A stretch of DNA of 64,000 nt from JANNNF01 sp040385825 (GTDB taxonomy: Bacteria; Pseudomonadota; Alphaproteobacteria; Rhodobacterales; Rhodobacteraceae): assembly GCA_040385825.1 (NCBI GenBank), contig JAZKGQ010000001.1, forward strand, positions 1 through 64,000, given 5' to 3'. Within the stretch, counting starts at the first letter, position 1; every line of letters starts with the position of its first letter. Below, piece after piece: positions 8,166-18,150 of the stretch. Below the pieces are notes generated by a model. The model was not told the origin of the DNA. It searched no databases and saw only the letters and a list, made by a program, of their open reading frames with translations. The translations under genes and the position numbers were made by a program.

Positions 8166-9952
8166 GCCGCATGCAGGCCGGCATAGCGGCCCCCCTGTGC
8201 GGTCAGCGCGGCATGGCTGCCGCTTTCGACGATCTGCCCCTGTTCCATCACGAAAATCAGGTCGGCATGGCGGATGGTGCCCAGACGGTGCGCGATGATG
8301 ATGGTGGTCCTTCCCATGGCAAGACGGTCGAGGGCGGCCTGAATCTCGCGCTCGGTTTCCGTATCAAGGGCCGAGGTGGCCTCGTCCAGGATCAGGATGG
8401 CCGGGTTTTTCAGGAACACGCGGGCGATGGCGACGCGCTGTTTCTGCCCGCCCGACAGCATCACGCCGCGTTCGCCGACCACGGTATCCAGCCCGTTCGG
8501 CAGGGCGGCAATGGTGGAGTCCAGTTGCGCGGCACGGGCGGCGGCCAGAATCTCGGCCTCGGTGGCGGTCAGGCGGCCATAGGCGATGTTTTCGCGCAGC
8601 GTGCCGCCGAACAGGTAGACATCCTGACTGACAATGCCGATCTGGTCGCGCAGGCTGGCCAGGGTCATCCGGGGCAGGGGGATGCCGTCAATCGAGATTT
8701 CCCCCGATTGCGGCTGATAGAACCGGGGCAGCAGGGCCAGCAGCGTGGTCTTGCCCGCCCCCGACGCGCCGACAAAGGCCACCGTCTGGCCGGGGGCCAC
8801 AGCGAAGGACAGATCGCGGATCACCGGGCGGTCGGGATCATAGCCGAACTCCACATGGTCAAACCGGATCGCGCCGCGCAGGGCCGGGGCAGGGGTGGCC
8901 TCGGGGGTGTCCGTCACCTCGGGCTTGGCGGCCAGCAGCGCCAGATAGCGGCGGAACCCGGCGATGCCCTTGGGGTAAGTCTCTATCACGGCGGCGATTT
9001 TTTCCATCGGGCGGAAGTAGACGCCGACCAGCAGCAGAAAGGCGACAAAGCCGCCCGCCGTCAGCGACCCGTCCAGCACGAACCCGGCCCCGGCCACCAT
9101 CACCAGCACCTGCACCGCGCGCATGCCGACATAGTTCAGCGTGGCGGACACCGACATCACCTTGTAGGCCGCCAGTTTGGTGCGGCGATACCCGGCGTTG
9201 TCCTGCGCGAACAGGGTACGTTCGTGGTCTTCGTTGCCAAAGGCCTGCACCACGCGGATGCCGCCGATGTTTTCCTCGATCCGCACGTTGAAATTGGCAA
9301 CCCGGTCATAGATCGACTGCCAGGTCGCGGTCATCCGCCCGCCGAAATACATCACCAGAACACCGGTCAGCGGCACGATCACCGCCGTCATCAGCGCCAG
9401 TTGCGGATGGACCAGCATCATCAGGGCAAAGGCCCCCACGAAGGTCATGATCGCCACGATCAGATCCTCGGGGCCGTGGTGGGCGACCTCGCCGATGTCC
9501 TCCAGGTCGCGGGTGACGCGGGCGATCAGGTGGCCGGAATGGTTGCGGTCGAAATAGCCCCAGGACTGGCGTTGCAGGTGGTCGAATGCCTTTCGGCGCA
9601 TTTCGGTTTCGATGTTGATGCCCAGCATGTGGCCCCAGTAGATCACGACGGCCATAAGCCCCGCATTCAGCAGGTAAATCCCGCACAAGGCCGCGGCGGC
9701 CAGCAGCGTCAGGCCCCAGTTGCCCTGCGGCAGCAGCCAGTCGATATAGCCGCGCACCGCCAGCGGGAAGGCCAGTTCCAGCAGCCCCGACAGCACGGCA
9801 GAGCCGAAATCCAGCCAGAACAGACCCATCCACGGGCGATAATAGGCAAAGAACTGACGCAGCATGCGGGGGCCTGTGGCTTGGGGGGCTTGGCTGTGGC
9901 CCGCGGGTGAAACGGGGGGCCACTGGCGGGGCAAGGACGGCTGACCCTGCAT
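8162..9952 (-). CDS. ABC exporter, full-length half-transporter, in a siderophore operon
   Basis: This 596-residue protein has a six-helix type IV exporter membrane domain (about residues 30-330) followed by an ATPase domain with Walker A GASGAGKTT, signature LSGGQKQR, Walker B ILILDEATSALD and switch His in IIAHRL. All catalytic motifs are intact. It may export siderophore or move the ferric complex; context supports iron metabolism but the substrate is not visible. The ATG at 9952 lacks a clear ribosome site. The ATG at 9865 (MLRQFF) is a reasonable alternative start. Confidence 0.85.
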   Translation of the reverse strand: MQGQPSLPRQWPPVSPAGHSQAPQATGPRMLRQFFAYYRPWMGLFWLDFGSAVLSGLLELAFPLAVRGYIDWLLPQGNWGLTLLAAAALCGIYLLNAGLMAVVIYWGHMLGINIETEMRRKAFDHLQRQSWGYFDRNHSGHLIARVTRDLEDIGEVAHHGPEDLIVAIMTFVGAFALMMLVHPQLALMTAVIVPLTGVLVMYFGGRMTATWQSIYDRVANFNVRIEENIGGIRVVQAFGNEDHERTLFAQDNAGYRRTKLAAYKVMSVSATLNYVGMRAVQVLVMVAGAGFVLDGSLTAGGFVAFLLLVGVYFRPMEKIAAVIETYPKGIAGFRRYLALLAAKPEVTDTPEATPAPALRGAIRFDHVEFGYDPDRPVIRDLSFAVAPGQTVAFVGASGAGKTTLLALLPRFYQPQSGEISIDGIPLPRMTLASLRDQIGIVSQDVYLFGGTLRENIAYGRLTATEAEILAAARAAQLDSTIAALPNGLDTVVGERGVMLSGGQKQRVAIARVFLKNPAILILDEATSALDTETEREIQAALDRLAMGRTTIIIAHRLGTIRHADLIFVMEQGQIVESGSHAALTAQGGRYAGLHAA

Positions 9953-9992
9953 CGGGGGCCGGGCGGGGTCAACCCACGCCCGGCCAAAGGCG

Positions 9993-12179
9993 TCAGAACG
10001 TCTTGCGCAGGGTCAGCGACGCATTGCGCCCTTCGCCGTAGAAGCATGAAAGCCCGGTCTGGCAAGAGGCCACATAGGTTTCATCCGTCACGTTGGACAC
10101 CGCAAGGTTTGCCATCCAGCCGGTCCCGAAGGCATAGCTTGCGCCCAGGTCGAACAGGGTCACTTCCGGCACTTTCAGCGTGTTGGCGTTGTCGGCCCAG
10201 CTTGCCCCGGTCCAGCGCACGCCGCCGGTCAGGGTCAGCCCGTCGACCTGTTCGGGCGACCATGCCAGTTTCAGCGCAACCTGATCTTCGACCGTCGCAT
10301 AGGGGGTCTTGCCGATCAGGCTGGGGTCGATGTCATCGGTCACCGACACATCCAGTTTCGTCACCGCACCTGACAGCAGCAGGCCGGGGGCAATCTCGGC
10401 CGCAGCCTCCAGTTCAAACCCGCGCGACCGTACCGCGCCGATCTGGAAATAGCTGTAGCCCGCCCCGTTCCATTGCGATTGCGAGATGTTCTTGCGGTCG
10501 ATCTGGAACACCGATGCGGTGATCAGCGTCTTGTCGTTGGGGGCGTATTTCAGGCCCAGTTCCACCTGATCGCCGGTTTCCGGGGCGATGGCATTGCCGT
10601 TCGCGTCATTCACGATCTGCGGGTTGAAATAGGTGCCCGCCGTGGCATAGGCGGTCAGCCCGCTGTCGAACACCCGCGCCAGACCGACGCGCCAGCTTGC
10701 CTCGGTGTCGGTGCGCGACAGGCCGGCCGCCCCGGTGGCGGCGTTGACGCCGGTGGTGGTGTCGACATAATCCAGCCGCCCGTTCAGCGTGGCGATCCAG
10801 CCATCGCCCCAACGGATCTGGTCCTGCACATAGAGGCCCGCCTGTTTCTGCGTCAGGCTCTGGTCGATGTAGGGGGTGGTGGCGGGTTGCGCCGCGCCGT
10901 AGACCGGGTTTGTCACCGACAGGCCGGTGGCGGCAGATGGCCAGGCGACCGATCCCTGCACCTGATCCATGGTGAAATACTTCAGGTCCAGCCCGAACAT
11001 CAGCCGGTGTTCCGCCCCGCCGGTTTGCAGGGTGGTTTCGGCACGGGTGTCGGACAGCAGGCTGCGGGTTTCGGTCTGGTGCTGAAAGAAGATCCGCGAC
11101 AGGGTGTTGTCGGCATCGGTCGGGGTGGCCGAATAGCCGGCATAGCCATAGGCGTAGACCGAGCTTTCCTGCACATCGGCCCAGGCCAGCCGGGTGGTGT
11201 TGCTGACCTTCCAGGTGCCGAAGTCCTTTTCCCAGATCGCGGTCGCCAGCGCCTGATCGCGGCTGTAGTCGTCCACGCCGGGTTCGCCGGTGTTGAACTC
11301 GCGGTCGATGCGGCCGAAGGGGGCATCGACGACCGACCCGACATAGGGCAGCCAGGCGCCGCCCACATGGTCCTCGCGCATGTTGGTATAGTTGAACAGC
11401 AGCGTGAGATCGGACCCGTCGCCAAGAGTTTTCGTCAGGCCTGCGCCAAGAATGCCGTGCAGGCCGCGGTCAAACGCGCCGTGTCCGCCCACGCTTTGCA
11501 ATTTGCCGGTAAAGCGCAGGGCGGTGCCGTCTGCGGTGACGCTGTTCTGGTCATAGCTGGTCCAGTAACGGCCCATCTCGTCCGCGCCGACCTCGACCGA
11601 CTGGCCCGGTTCGCCTGTCGGGCGTTTGGTGACGTAGTTCAGCAGGCCACCGGGGTTCGAGCCGCCATAAAGGACCGAGGCCGGGCCTTTCAGCACCTCG
11701 ATGCGTTCCACCAGCACCGGATCGATGAAGAAGCCGCCAAAGCCGTAGGAGAAATGCTGCAACCCGTCCTGATAGACGCCGGTGGCGGTGGCGGCAAAGC
11801 CGCGGATGAACTGCCAGTTGGTGTCAGAGTCATAGCCATAGGGCTGCCCGACCACACCCGCCACATAGGCCAGCGCGCCGTCAAGCTTGGAGGCGTTGGT
11901 GGCCGCCAGAGTCTGGGCGCTGACCACTGACACGGACTGCGGAATTTCGGTCACCGGGGTCGCGGTCTTGGTACCGGTCAGGGTGGCGGGGTTGGCGCTG
12001 GTCACGGGGCCGGTGGCGGAGTCTGTGGCGGACCCTTGGCCGCTGACGACGATGGGTTGCAGGGCGGTGGTCTGGTCATCGGTCGTCTGGGCTGTGGCGG
12101 GGCCGGCCAGCGCACAGGCGACAAGGGCGGTTTGCCCCATCAGCAGGGCAAGGCGCGAAGGGGTAGGGGCTTTGGGCAT
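9993..12179 (-). CDS. TonB-dependent siderophore receptor
   Basis: This 728-residue outer-membrane receptor should import a ferric siderophore using energy from TonB-ExbB-ExbD, encoded 1.4 kb away. It has a signal peptide (cleavage near GPATAQ), a plug domain beginning near TPVTEIPQSVSVVSAQTL with the VLKGPASVLYGGSNPGGLLNYVTKRP signature, and a 22-strand barrel ending in the outer-membrane signal TLRKTF. The N-terminus lacks an obvious extra signalling domain, so control is more likely through the adjacent AraC regulator and iron. The plug looks FhuA/ferrichrome-like, but the ligand is not certain. Confidence 0.92.
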   Translation of the reverse strand: MPKAPTPSRLALLMGQTALVACALAGPATAQTTDDQTTALQPIVVSGQGSATDSATGPVTSANPATLTGTKTATPVTEIPQSVSVVSAQTLAATNASKLDGALAYVAGVVGQPYGYDSDTNWQFIRGFAATATGVYQDGLQHFSYGFGGFFIDPVLVERIEVLKGPASVLYGGSNPGGLLNYVTKRPTGEPGQSVEVGADEMGRYWTSYDQNSVTADGTALRFTGKLQSVGGHGAFDRGLHGILGAGLTKTLGDGSDLTLLFNYTNMREDHVGGAWLPYVGSVVDAPFGRIDREFNTGEPGVDDYSRDQALATAIWEKDFGTWKVSNTTRLAWADVQESSVYAYGYAGYSATPTDADNTLSRIFFQHQTETRSLLSDTRAETTLQTGGAEHRLMFGLDLKYFTMDQVQGSVAWPSAATGLSVTNPVYGAAQPATTPYIDQSLTQKQAGLYVQDQIRWGDGWIATLNGRLDYVDTTTGVNAATGAAGLSRTDTEASWRVGLARVFDSGLTAYATAGTYFNPQIVNDANGNAIAPETGDQVELGLKYAPNDKTLITASVFQIDRKNISQSQWNGAGYSYFQIGAVRSRGFELEAAAEIAPGLLLSGAVTKLDVSVTDDIDPSLIGKTPYATVEDQVALKLAWSPEQVDGLTLTGGVRWTGASWADNANTLKVPEVTLFDLGASYAFGTGWMANLAVSNVTDETYVASCQTGLSCFYGEGRNASLTLRKTF

Positions 12180-12319
12180 CGGAGGAGTTCCTGAACAGGG
12201 GCGGCCCCTTGTGCCGGGGCCAGAAAGGCGAATGCCGTACTAAATAAGTCGGAAATTACCCGGCGTCTTGCAGCATCCTGCTGGGAATTGCACGAATGCC
12301 CCGTGAAGGGCGTGCGGGG

Positions 12320-13186
12320 TCACGCGGCAAAGGCCCGGCGCCAGGCGGCGGGCGTGGTGCCGGTGACCAGCCGGAAGGCGCGGGTCATATGGGCCTGATC
12401 GGCAAATCCGGTGGCGGCGGCAATCTGGGCCAGGGCATTGCCCTGATGGCCCAGCATGGCCTTGGCGGCGGTGATGCGCAGGTGTTGCTGCCAGGCATGC
12501 GGGGTTTCGCCGTTGGTCTGCTTGAAGGCGCGGGCAAACCAGCTTTCCGACAGGCCGACCTCGGCGGCCAGTTCGCCGATGGCGACGCGGCGGTGCAGGC
12601 TGGCCTGCATGAAATCGGTCAGGCGGCGCATCTGATGCGGGGTCAGCCCGCCGCGCAGCGGGGGCACCTGCGACAGGTCGGGCGACAGCACCCCGCCCAG
12701 AATGGCCTGAATCAGCCCCTCGGCATAGAAATCATGCTGGGTGGGGGTTTGCAGTTCATCGGCCAGCAGGCGGGCAAGGCGGTCAATGCCCTGATGCTGG
12801 TCCAGCATCACCGGGCGGGCAAGGGCGGCCATGGCCCAGGCCGCCCCGTACCGGTCGGCCAGCCGTTGCGCGATGACCGGGCCGTCGAAATGCAGGTCCA
12901 GATGCTGAAACGCCGCCGGGGCCAGAATCTGCGACCACAGCGGCATGCCTGCGGGGACAAAGCAGATGCGCCCGGCGGGGCGCGCGCTGCCCGCTATGGG
13001 CGTGTCGGACAACTGGATCGCATGGTGGCCGTCGTTCAGGAACACCACGATGCGCGGGTCGGGTGACAGGTAATGCCCGCCGCCGCCGACGTGGCCCTGC
13101 GCATGCCACAGGTCGGCCACCCCGCCATCCCAGGCCCGCCAGCGCAGATCGCCAAGCGGGCGGATGCCTTGGGTAAAGGCGGTCAT
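12320..13186 (-). CDS. AraC-family regulator of the siderophore receptor operon
   Basis: The C-terminal ~100 residues contain the two helix-turn-helix motifs of AraC (IGELAAEVGLSESWFARAFKQ and ALAQIAAATGFADQAHMTRAF). The N-terminal region is a cupin-like effector domain. It lies upstream of, and on the same strand as, the receptor, an arrangement common for siderophore-sensing activators. The frame is open to 13405, but residues before the ATG at 13186 are Pro/Ala/Gly-rich and unlike AraC proteins, so 13186 is preferred. No strong ribosome site decides the start. Confidence 0.82.
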   Translation of the reverse strand: MTAFTQGIRPLGDLRWRAWDGGVADLWHAQGHVGGGGHYLSPDPRIVVFLNDGHHAIQLSDTPIAGSARPAGRICFVPAGMPLWSQILAPAAFQHLDLHFDGPVIAQRLADRYGAAWAMAALARPVMLDQHQGIDRLARLLADELQTPTQHDFYAEGLIQAILGGVLSPDLSQVPPLRGGLTPHQMRRLTDFMQASLHRRVAIGELAAEVGLSESWFARAFKQTNGETPHAWQQHLRITAAKAMLGHQGNALAQIAAATGFADQAHMTRAFRLVTGTTPAAWRRAFAA

Positions 13187-13416
13187 GTTGGGGCGGAAGG
13201 TCACGGGGCGGGCACCATCAGGGGCAGGGGGGCAGGGCAGGGGGGGGTGGCTGACCGTGGCAGGCGCATGTCCGGGGGGGGAATCGGGCAGGGTGTCGGG
13301 CTGGCTTGGCCCGTGATCTTGCAGCGGGCGGCGGCTGTCAACCGCCCGTCCCCGGCCCTTGCGGACAGGGGCGGGCGGTTGTGGCAAATAGGCGACTGAA
13401 ATCATCAGAAATTATC

Positions 13417-13433
13417 TTGACTTAAGTTGTCAA
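13417..13433. promoter_or_regulatory. Iron-Rhodo-box-like operator upstream of exbB
   Basis: TTGACTTAAGTTGTCAA contains TGA-N9-TCA inside a near-perfect inverted repeat (TTGAC-N7-GTCAA). This is the form of the Iron-Rhodo-box described in Rhodobacterales. It lies 128 bases before exbB and upstream of the araC-type gene, so it could make both arms of the iron locus iron-responsive. Confidence 0.68.
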
Positions 13434-13560
13434 CAAACCTAACTGCCGCAAATGCCGGGGGTTTGTGGCAGGCCGTCCAACCGGCTGCTCCGTTTCGCCT
13501 TGCCAGCCCGGACCCAACAGATCGCGCCGACCCTGCGCGCAAAATGAACGGACCAAAGCC

Positions 13561-14598
13561 ATGCGGACAGCGCTTTCCCGAATTCTTCGACCTGCGGGGC
13601 TTGTGACAGCCGTGACCTTGGGGCTGACCCTGCCGGGGATCGCGCAAGAGGCCCCGGCCCCCGCCGCCCCCCCGCTGGTGCAGCCTGTGGCCCCCAGTCT
13701 TGTGGCCCCCGCCCTTGACGCGCCCAGTCTTGATGCGCCCGCCCTGCCTGTTGAAGCCGCCCCCATCCTGCCGGCCGAGGCCGAGCAGGCCCCGGCCCGC
13801 CCGCCTGTCGCAGCACCCGTGGCCGATGTGCAGACCGCTGCCACCGCAGCCGTTGCCCCCACCCCGGCCCCAATGGCGGCCCCAATGGCGGCCCCAGTGG
13901 CCGCGCCGCATCCCGACTACTCGCCCTGGGGCATGTATCTGGCGGCGCATTGGGTGGTGAAGGCGGTGATGATTGCGCTGGTCTTTGCGTCTTTCGTGAC
14001 CTGGACCGTGCTGTTCTACAAACTGATCGAACTGGCCGTGGCGCGCAGCCGGGCCAGGCGGTCGGTCCGCACCATTCAGGCCGCTGACACGCTGGAGGCC
14101 GCGTCAGACCAGCTTGCCACCCGCCGCGACCCTGCCGCCTTCATGGCGCGGGCGGCGCTGGTGGAATATCGCCGGTCGGACAGCGCGATTGCGGTGGCCG
14201 GGTCCGAGGGCGTGAAGGAACGCACGCGGTCGGTGCTGTCGCGGGTCGAGGTGCAGGCGGGCAGCCGCATCCGGCGCGGGACGGGCGTGCTGGCGACCAT
14301 CGGGGCCACGGCGCCCTTCGTGGGGCTGTTCGGCACGGTCTGGGGCATCATGAATTCCTTCATCGGCATTGCCGAAACCAAGACCACCAACCTTGCCGTT
14401 GTCGCCCCCGGCATTGCCGAGGCCCTGCTGGCCACCGCCATCGGCCTTGTCGCGGCGATTCCGGCGGTGGTGATCTACAACCACTTCAGCCGCGAGATCG
14501 CCAGCTATCGCCAGAGCCTTGGCGATGCCGCCGCCGGGGTGGAACGGTTGCTGAGCCGCGATCTGGATTTTCAGCGCGCCGGCCGGGCGGGGGTCTGA
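13561..14598 (+). CDS. exbB: ExbB: TonB-complex proton channel subunit
   Basis: This MotA/TolQ/ExbB-family protein forms the inner-membrane proton channel that energises TonB. It is about 345 residues. It has a signal-like first segment and a long Ala/Pro-rich periplasmic stretch to about residue 115, then the conserved membrane helices ([59 protein letters not shown]). The start is placed at the ATG at 13561. The next gene, exbD, begins three bases after the stop. Confidence 0.92.
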   Translation: MRTALSRILRPAGLVTAVTLGLTLPGIAQEAPAPAAPPLVQPVAPSLVAPALDAPSLDAPALPVEAAPILPAEAEQAPARPPVAAPVADVQTAATAAVAPTPAPMAAPMAAPVAAPHPDYSPWGMYLAAHWVVKAVMIALVFASFVTWTVLFYKLIELAVARSRARRSVRTIQAADTLEAASDQLATRRDPAAFMARAALVEYRRSDSAIAVAGSEGVKERTRSVLSRVEVQAGSRIRRGTGVLATIGATAPFVGLFGTVWGIMNSFIGIAETKTTNLAVVAPGIAEALLATAIGLVAAIPAVVIYNHFSREIASYRQSLGDAAAGVERLLSRDLDFQRAGRAGV

Positions 14599-14601
14599 TC
14601 C

Positions 14602-15048
14602 ATGGGCCACAGCATCCGCGACAGCGCCGCCGACGATCTGGAGGAAAACCACGAGATCAACGTGACCCCTTTCATCGATGTGATGCTGGTGTTGCTGATC
14701 ATCTTCATGGTGGCGGCTCCGTTGTCGACTGTGGATGTGCCGGTCGATCTGCCGGGGTCCAATGCGGCGGCGGCGGAACGGTTGCCGGAGCCGATCTATC
14801 TGACGGTGCAGAAGGATCTGGCGCTGTCGCTGCTGGCGGATGTGGTGCCGCGCGAGGCGCTGGCGGCGCGGCTGGATGCGCTGACGGCGGGCGACCGTGA
14901 CCAGCGCGTCTATCTGCGTGCCGATACCGCCGTGGCCTACGGCGATCTGATGGCGGTGATGAACCTTCTGCGCGCGGCGGGCTATCTGAAAGTGGCGCTG
15001 GTGGGGATCGAAGCGGTGCCCGACGGCGGGGCTGCGCCCGCGCCATGA
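14602..15048 (+). CDS. exbD: ExbD: TonB-complex accessory subunit
   Basis: This 148-residue protein has one N-terminal membrane helix ([18 protein letters not shown]) carrying the conserved Asp needed for proton coupling, followed by a periplasmic domain. It partners ExbB to energise TonB. The stop overlaps tonB by four bases, showing a tight exbB-exbD-tonB operon. Confidence 0.94.
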   Translation: MGHSIRDSAADDLEENHEINVTPFIDVMLVLLIIFMVAAPLSTVDVPVDLPGSNAAAAERLPEPIYLTVQKDLALSLLADVVPREALAARLDALTAGDRDQRVYLRADTAVAYGDLMAVMNLLRAAGYLKVALVGIEAVPDGGAAPAP

Positions 15049-15914
15049 CCGCGCCTGTGGGCCTTGGCGCAGGGCAGGGGGGGCGGCGGTCGGTGGATTG
15101 GCTGGCCTCGCGCAGCGGGCCTGCGGTGCTGGGCGATGTGGCGGGCTGGGCCATGGCCTCGGGCGTGGTGGTGGCGGTGTTTGCGGCGTCGGTGGGGCTG
15201 GCGCTGTGGCTGGACCGGATGGCCGGGGCGGCCGGCGTGCAGCCGACGGCGGTGCTGATGGACCTGCCGCCGCTGCCCCCTGCGATTGCCACCACCGAGG
15301 CCGCGCCGGATGCGCCCGACACCGATCTGCCCGAAAGTCTGGACCCGGTGGCCGAGGAGGAGACAGCCCCGCCCGATCTGCCGGACCCCGAACCCGATGT
15401 GGTGCCGGATGTCGCACCGCCGCTGGCACTGCCGATGGACATGGCCGAAGTGCCGATCGAACTGGACAAGGCCGTGGTGCCGCTGCCGGTGAAGGCAGAC
15501 CCCCCGGTCGCGCCAAAACCTGCGCCCAAGGCCGCCCCTGTGAAAAAGCCCGAACCGGCAAGGAAGACGGCGGCAAAGCCGTCGCAACAGCAGGCGGCGC
15601 AAACGCAGGCGGCGTCAAAGGGGCAGATCCGATCTGCCACCGCGAAATGGGGGGCGGCGATCCGCAAAAAGATTGAACGGCGCAAGGCCTATCCCAAATC
15701 CGCAGGTCGGGCGACGGGAACGGCGACGGTGCGCCTGTCGGTGGCGCGCAATGGCGCGCTGGCCGGGGTGTCGCTGGTGGGGTCGTCGGGCAATCCGGTG
15801 CTGGATGACGCTGCGGTGGCCGCCGTGCGCAAGGCCGGCAGCTTTGCCGCCGCGCCCGCCGAGCTGACCAGGGCGCAGTACAGCTTTACCCTGCCGATCA
15901 GTTTTTCGCGCTGA
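15045..15914 (+). CDS. tonB: TonB: energy transducer to the siderophore receptor
   Basis: This 289-residue protein has one N-terminal membrane segment (about residues 35-57), a long Pro/Glu then Pro/Lys-rich periplasm-spanning linker, and a C-terminal TonB domain with the [20 protein letters not shown] core and the [16 protein letters not shown] segment. It contacts the TonB box of the receptor encoded nearby. It is translated from an ATGA overlap with exbD. Confidence 0.92.
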   Translation: MTAPVGLGAGQGGRRSVDWLASRSGPAVLGDVAGWAMASGVVVAVFAASVGLALWLDRMAGAAGVQPTAVLMDLPPLPPAIATTEAAPDAPDTDLPESLDPVAEEETAPPDLPDPEPDVVPDVAPPLALPMDMAEVPIELDKAVVPLPVKADPPVAPKPAPKAAPVKKPEPARKTAAKPSQQQAAQTQAASKGQIRSATAKWGAAIRKKIERRKAYPKSAGRATGTATVRLSVARNGALAGVSLVGSSGNPVLDDAAVAAVRKAGSFAAAPAELTRAQYSFTLPISFSR

Positions 15915-16023
15915 TGGCGGCGAAAAGGCGGCTGGTGAAAAAACGCTTGCCATTTTCTTAGTAATTTAGTCAGCTATTGAGGTGATCCAGCCAATCCCCG
16001 CCAGATCGGAACGAGGCCATCCG

Positions 16024-16506
16024 ATGAGCAGACACCCGGACCACACCACCCCGCATCTTGACCGCAGCGCCACCTTTCCCGTGCCCAGTGTCGGGCTGGA
16101 CGGGTTTGAACTGGGGCTGCTGACCGTGCTGCGCCATTTCTGCGTCAGCTTTGCCGACCCGCAGTCGCAGGACTGGATGCAGGCTTACGGCTTTGCGACG
16201 CGGACATGGGGCATCAGCGCCGGGCCGAAGGCGGCGCAGGCGCTGTTCACCATCTTTGATGCGATGCGCCGGTCGCGGCGGTCGGTGTTTCAATATGCCA
16301 ACCCGGCCTGCCCGGTGTGCAGCGCGCGGCTGACGGCCAATGAACGGCACCTGATGCGGATGCTGCATGCCCTGCGCCGCAACCGGGTGGGCGAGGCCCG
16401 GACCGAGGCCATGCTGCTGGTCGAAGGCAATGACAGCCACGAGGTGCTGGCGGCGGGCTATGGCTTTGCCAGGCTGTTTCCGGCCGGAATGGCGGTTTCG
16501 GGCTGA
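16024..16506 (+). CDS. Unknown 160-residue protein with a CxxC motif
   Basis: I do not recognise this protein. It is soluble and 160 residues long, with a pair of cysteines (PACPVCSARLT, near residue 100) that could bind zinc or iron. An Arg-rich helix (RMLHALRRNRVGEARTEAMLL) follows. It lies about 110 bases downstream of tonB, behind an AT-rich stretch (15945-15980) that could hold its own promoter. Position suggests an accessory or regulatory role in iron uptake, but this is inference only. The start at 16024 is favoured over an in-frame ATG at 15982. Confidence 0.6.
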   Translation: MSRHPDHTTPHLDRSATFPVPSVGLDGFELGLLTVLRHFCVSFADPQSQDWMQAYGFATRTWGISAGPKAAQALFTIFDAMRRSRRSVFQYANPACPVCSARLTANERHLMRMLHALRRNRVGEARTEAMLLVEGNDSHEVLAAGYGFARLFPAGMAVSG

Positions 16507-16589
16507 TCCGGGGTGCCATCTGCCTGTGGCGTTCGGGGCGAAAGCGGCTATTGATGGGCCAGGGATCGGGCAAGGACGGGCGGGGCGAC

Positions 16590-17222
16590 ATGGCGGCGGT
16601 GCATCCAGAGGTGAAGGCCTATCACCATGGGCAGTTGCGGGCCGGGCTGCTTGCGGCGGCGTTCGACATGGTGCGCCGCGACGGGCTGGACCGGTTTTCG
16701 CTGCGGGCGGTGGCAAAACGGGTGGGCGTGTCGCAGGCGGCGCCGGCGCATCACTTTGGCTCGGCGCGCGGGTTGCTGACCGAACTGGCGGTGATGGGCT
16801 ATGGCATCTTGCGGCAGCGGTTGCAGGCGGTGGATGCCACGCTTGGCGGCCGGGCGCGGCTGCGGGCGCTGGCGGGGGCCTATGTCGGCTTTGCGATCGA
16901 TGAGCCCGGCATTTACCAGCTGATGTTCCGCCGCGATCTGATCGACCGCGACAATGCCCGGTACAAGACAGCCAGCTTTGACGCCATCGGGGTGCTGGGC
17001 AGCGCGCTGGCCGAAGAAACCGGCATGGCGGTGGCCCCCGATGCCGGTCTGGCGGCGCTGGCGCCGTTTCTGGATGTGTTTTCCATGCTGCACGGGCTGG
17101 CGATGCTGGCCATCGAGGCCAAGTTCGACGGCCTGCTGACCGAGGAGGACCGCGCCGATTTTTCGGGCCGGGTGGTGCCGGTCATCCTGAACGCACGCTG
17201 GCCGATGCCGGAAGGGGGGTAG
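16590..17222 (+). CDS. TetR/AcrR-family transcriptional regulator
   Basis: The N-terminal TetR helix-turn-helix is clear (FSLRAVAKRVGVSQAAPAHHFGS, about residues 35-60). A C-terminal ligand domain of the type often seen with oxidoreductase genes follows (EPGIYQLMFRRDLID). The likely length is 210 residues from the ATG at 16590. A start at 16551 adds 13 residues unlike TetR. The target may be the molybdenum hydroxylase locus downstream or the MacAB pair, but no operator near this gene was found that settles it. Confidence 0.82.
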   Translation: MAAVHPEVKAYHHGQLRAGLLAAAFDMVRRDGLDRFSLRAVAKRVGVSQAAPAHHFGSARGLLTELAVMGYGILRQRLQAVDATLGGRARLRALAGAYVGFAIDEPGIYQLMFRRDLIDRDNARYKTASFDAIGVLGSALAEETGMAVAPDAGLAALAPFLDVFSMLHGLAMLAIEAKFDGLLTEEDRADFSGRVVPVILNARWPMPEGG

Positions 17223-17400
17223 CGTCCGGCGGGGTGGGCCTTGGTTGGACCGGCCCTGTTTTCCGGCTTGCCTTTTTGACATGCACCACGAGAGGGCAAT
17301 GCCTGACCGCCGGGTGGGCAAGCAACCGCAGTTCTGCGCGGTTTATGGTTCAGCTTCTCCCACCGAAGTTCTGCTGGTGATGTTGCCGAATGCCCGCCCG

Positions 17401-17477
17401 AGGGGGCGGCCCCCTCTCGGCGTTTGCCAAAGCAAACGCCTGCCGGGCAACGGGGCATTGCCCGGCGCGCTTCGCGC
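17401..17477. repeat. Block of four consecutive palindromes in a 320-base intergenic region
   Basis: Four perfect inverted repeats follow one another. AGGGGG/CCCCCT lies at 17401-17415, GGCGTTTGC/GCAAACGCC at 17419-17440, CCGGGCAA/TTGCCCGG at 17443-17465, and GCGCG/CGCGC at 17465-17477. The rest of 17223-17542 holds no gene. The block lies between a rightward TetR gene and a leftward cytochrome gene, and looks like a REP-type element or a compound terminator. Confidence 0.7.
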
Positions 17478-17542
17478 TTGATTCCGGGCAGAGAAGATCC
17501 ATTCCCTCAAGGTCCATCCGGCTCCAGCATCCGGCACCGTGT

Positions 17543-18139
17543 TTACAGCGGGCAGGCCGATCCGGTGTCGATCCAGGCGCGGGTCAAGGCGGCGAATTCG
17601 GCCTGGCTGCCGGGGGCGGGGGTGCGGCCTTCGCCGGGATCCCAGCCCCAGCCGACCAGACCGTCGGTGGCGTTGTGCTCATACAGCGCCTCCATGTCGC
17701 GGTTGCCGTTGCGGGCGGGGTCCTTGATCTGGGCGCAGATCTGGGCCAGCGACAGACCTTGCCACCCCATGCTGACCGGGGCCAGCGCCCAGGGTTCATG
17801 CCCCGGAATGCTGCCGGGGCTGGTGGCGAAGGCCACATTCTTTGCCCCGTGGCAGGTGGTGCAGTTCATGCCCGCAGCACCAAAATCGGCCTCGCCCCGG
17901 ATCACGGGCGGCTCATGCGGCTGCATGTCGTCGCCCTGGGTCGGCCCGCCGGTGACGGGGTGGCAGTTCTGGCAGCGCGGGCTTTGCAGCACCTTGCCCA
18001 TTTCGGTGAACAGCGCGGCAGACCGCGCGGCCGGATCGGTGATGCCGTCAAAGGCGGCGGGAGGTTGCAGGCTGTCTTGCGCCGCCACCGGCAGGGCAAG
18101 GGTCAGCAGCAGCGCAAGGGCGCAAAGCGTGGGGTTCAT
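17543..18139 (-). CDS. Periplasmic c-type cytochrome, electron acceptor for the molybdenum hydroxylase
   Basis: This 198-residue protein has a signal peptide (MNPTLCALALLLTLALPVAA) and two haem-binding CxxCH motifs, CQNCH and CTTCH, so it is probably a dihaem cytochrome. It starts 11 bases after the large molybdopterin subunit gene ends, in the same operon. Isoquinoline 1-oxidoreductase-like enzymes deliver electrons to such cytochromes rather than to NAD. The ATG at 18139 is chosen because it begins the signal peptide. Confidence 0.85.
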   Translation of the reverse strand: MNPTLCALALLLTLALPVAAQDSLQPPAAFDGITDPAARSAALFTEMGKVLQSPRCQNCHPVTGGPTQGDDMQPHEPPVIRGEADFGAAGMNCTTCHGAKNVAFATSPGSIPGHEPWALAPVSMGWQGLSLAQICAQIKDPARNGNRDMEALYEHNATDGLVGWGWDPGEGRTPAPGSQAEFAALTRAWIDTGSACPL

Positions 18140-18150
18140 GTCCTGTCCTT

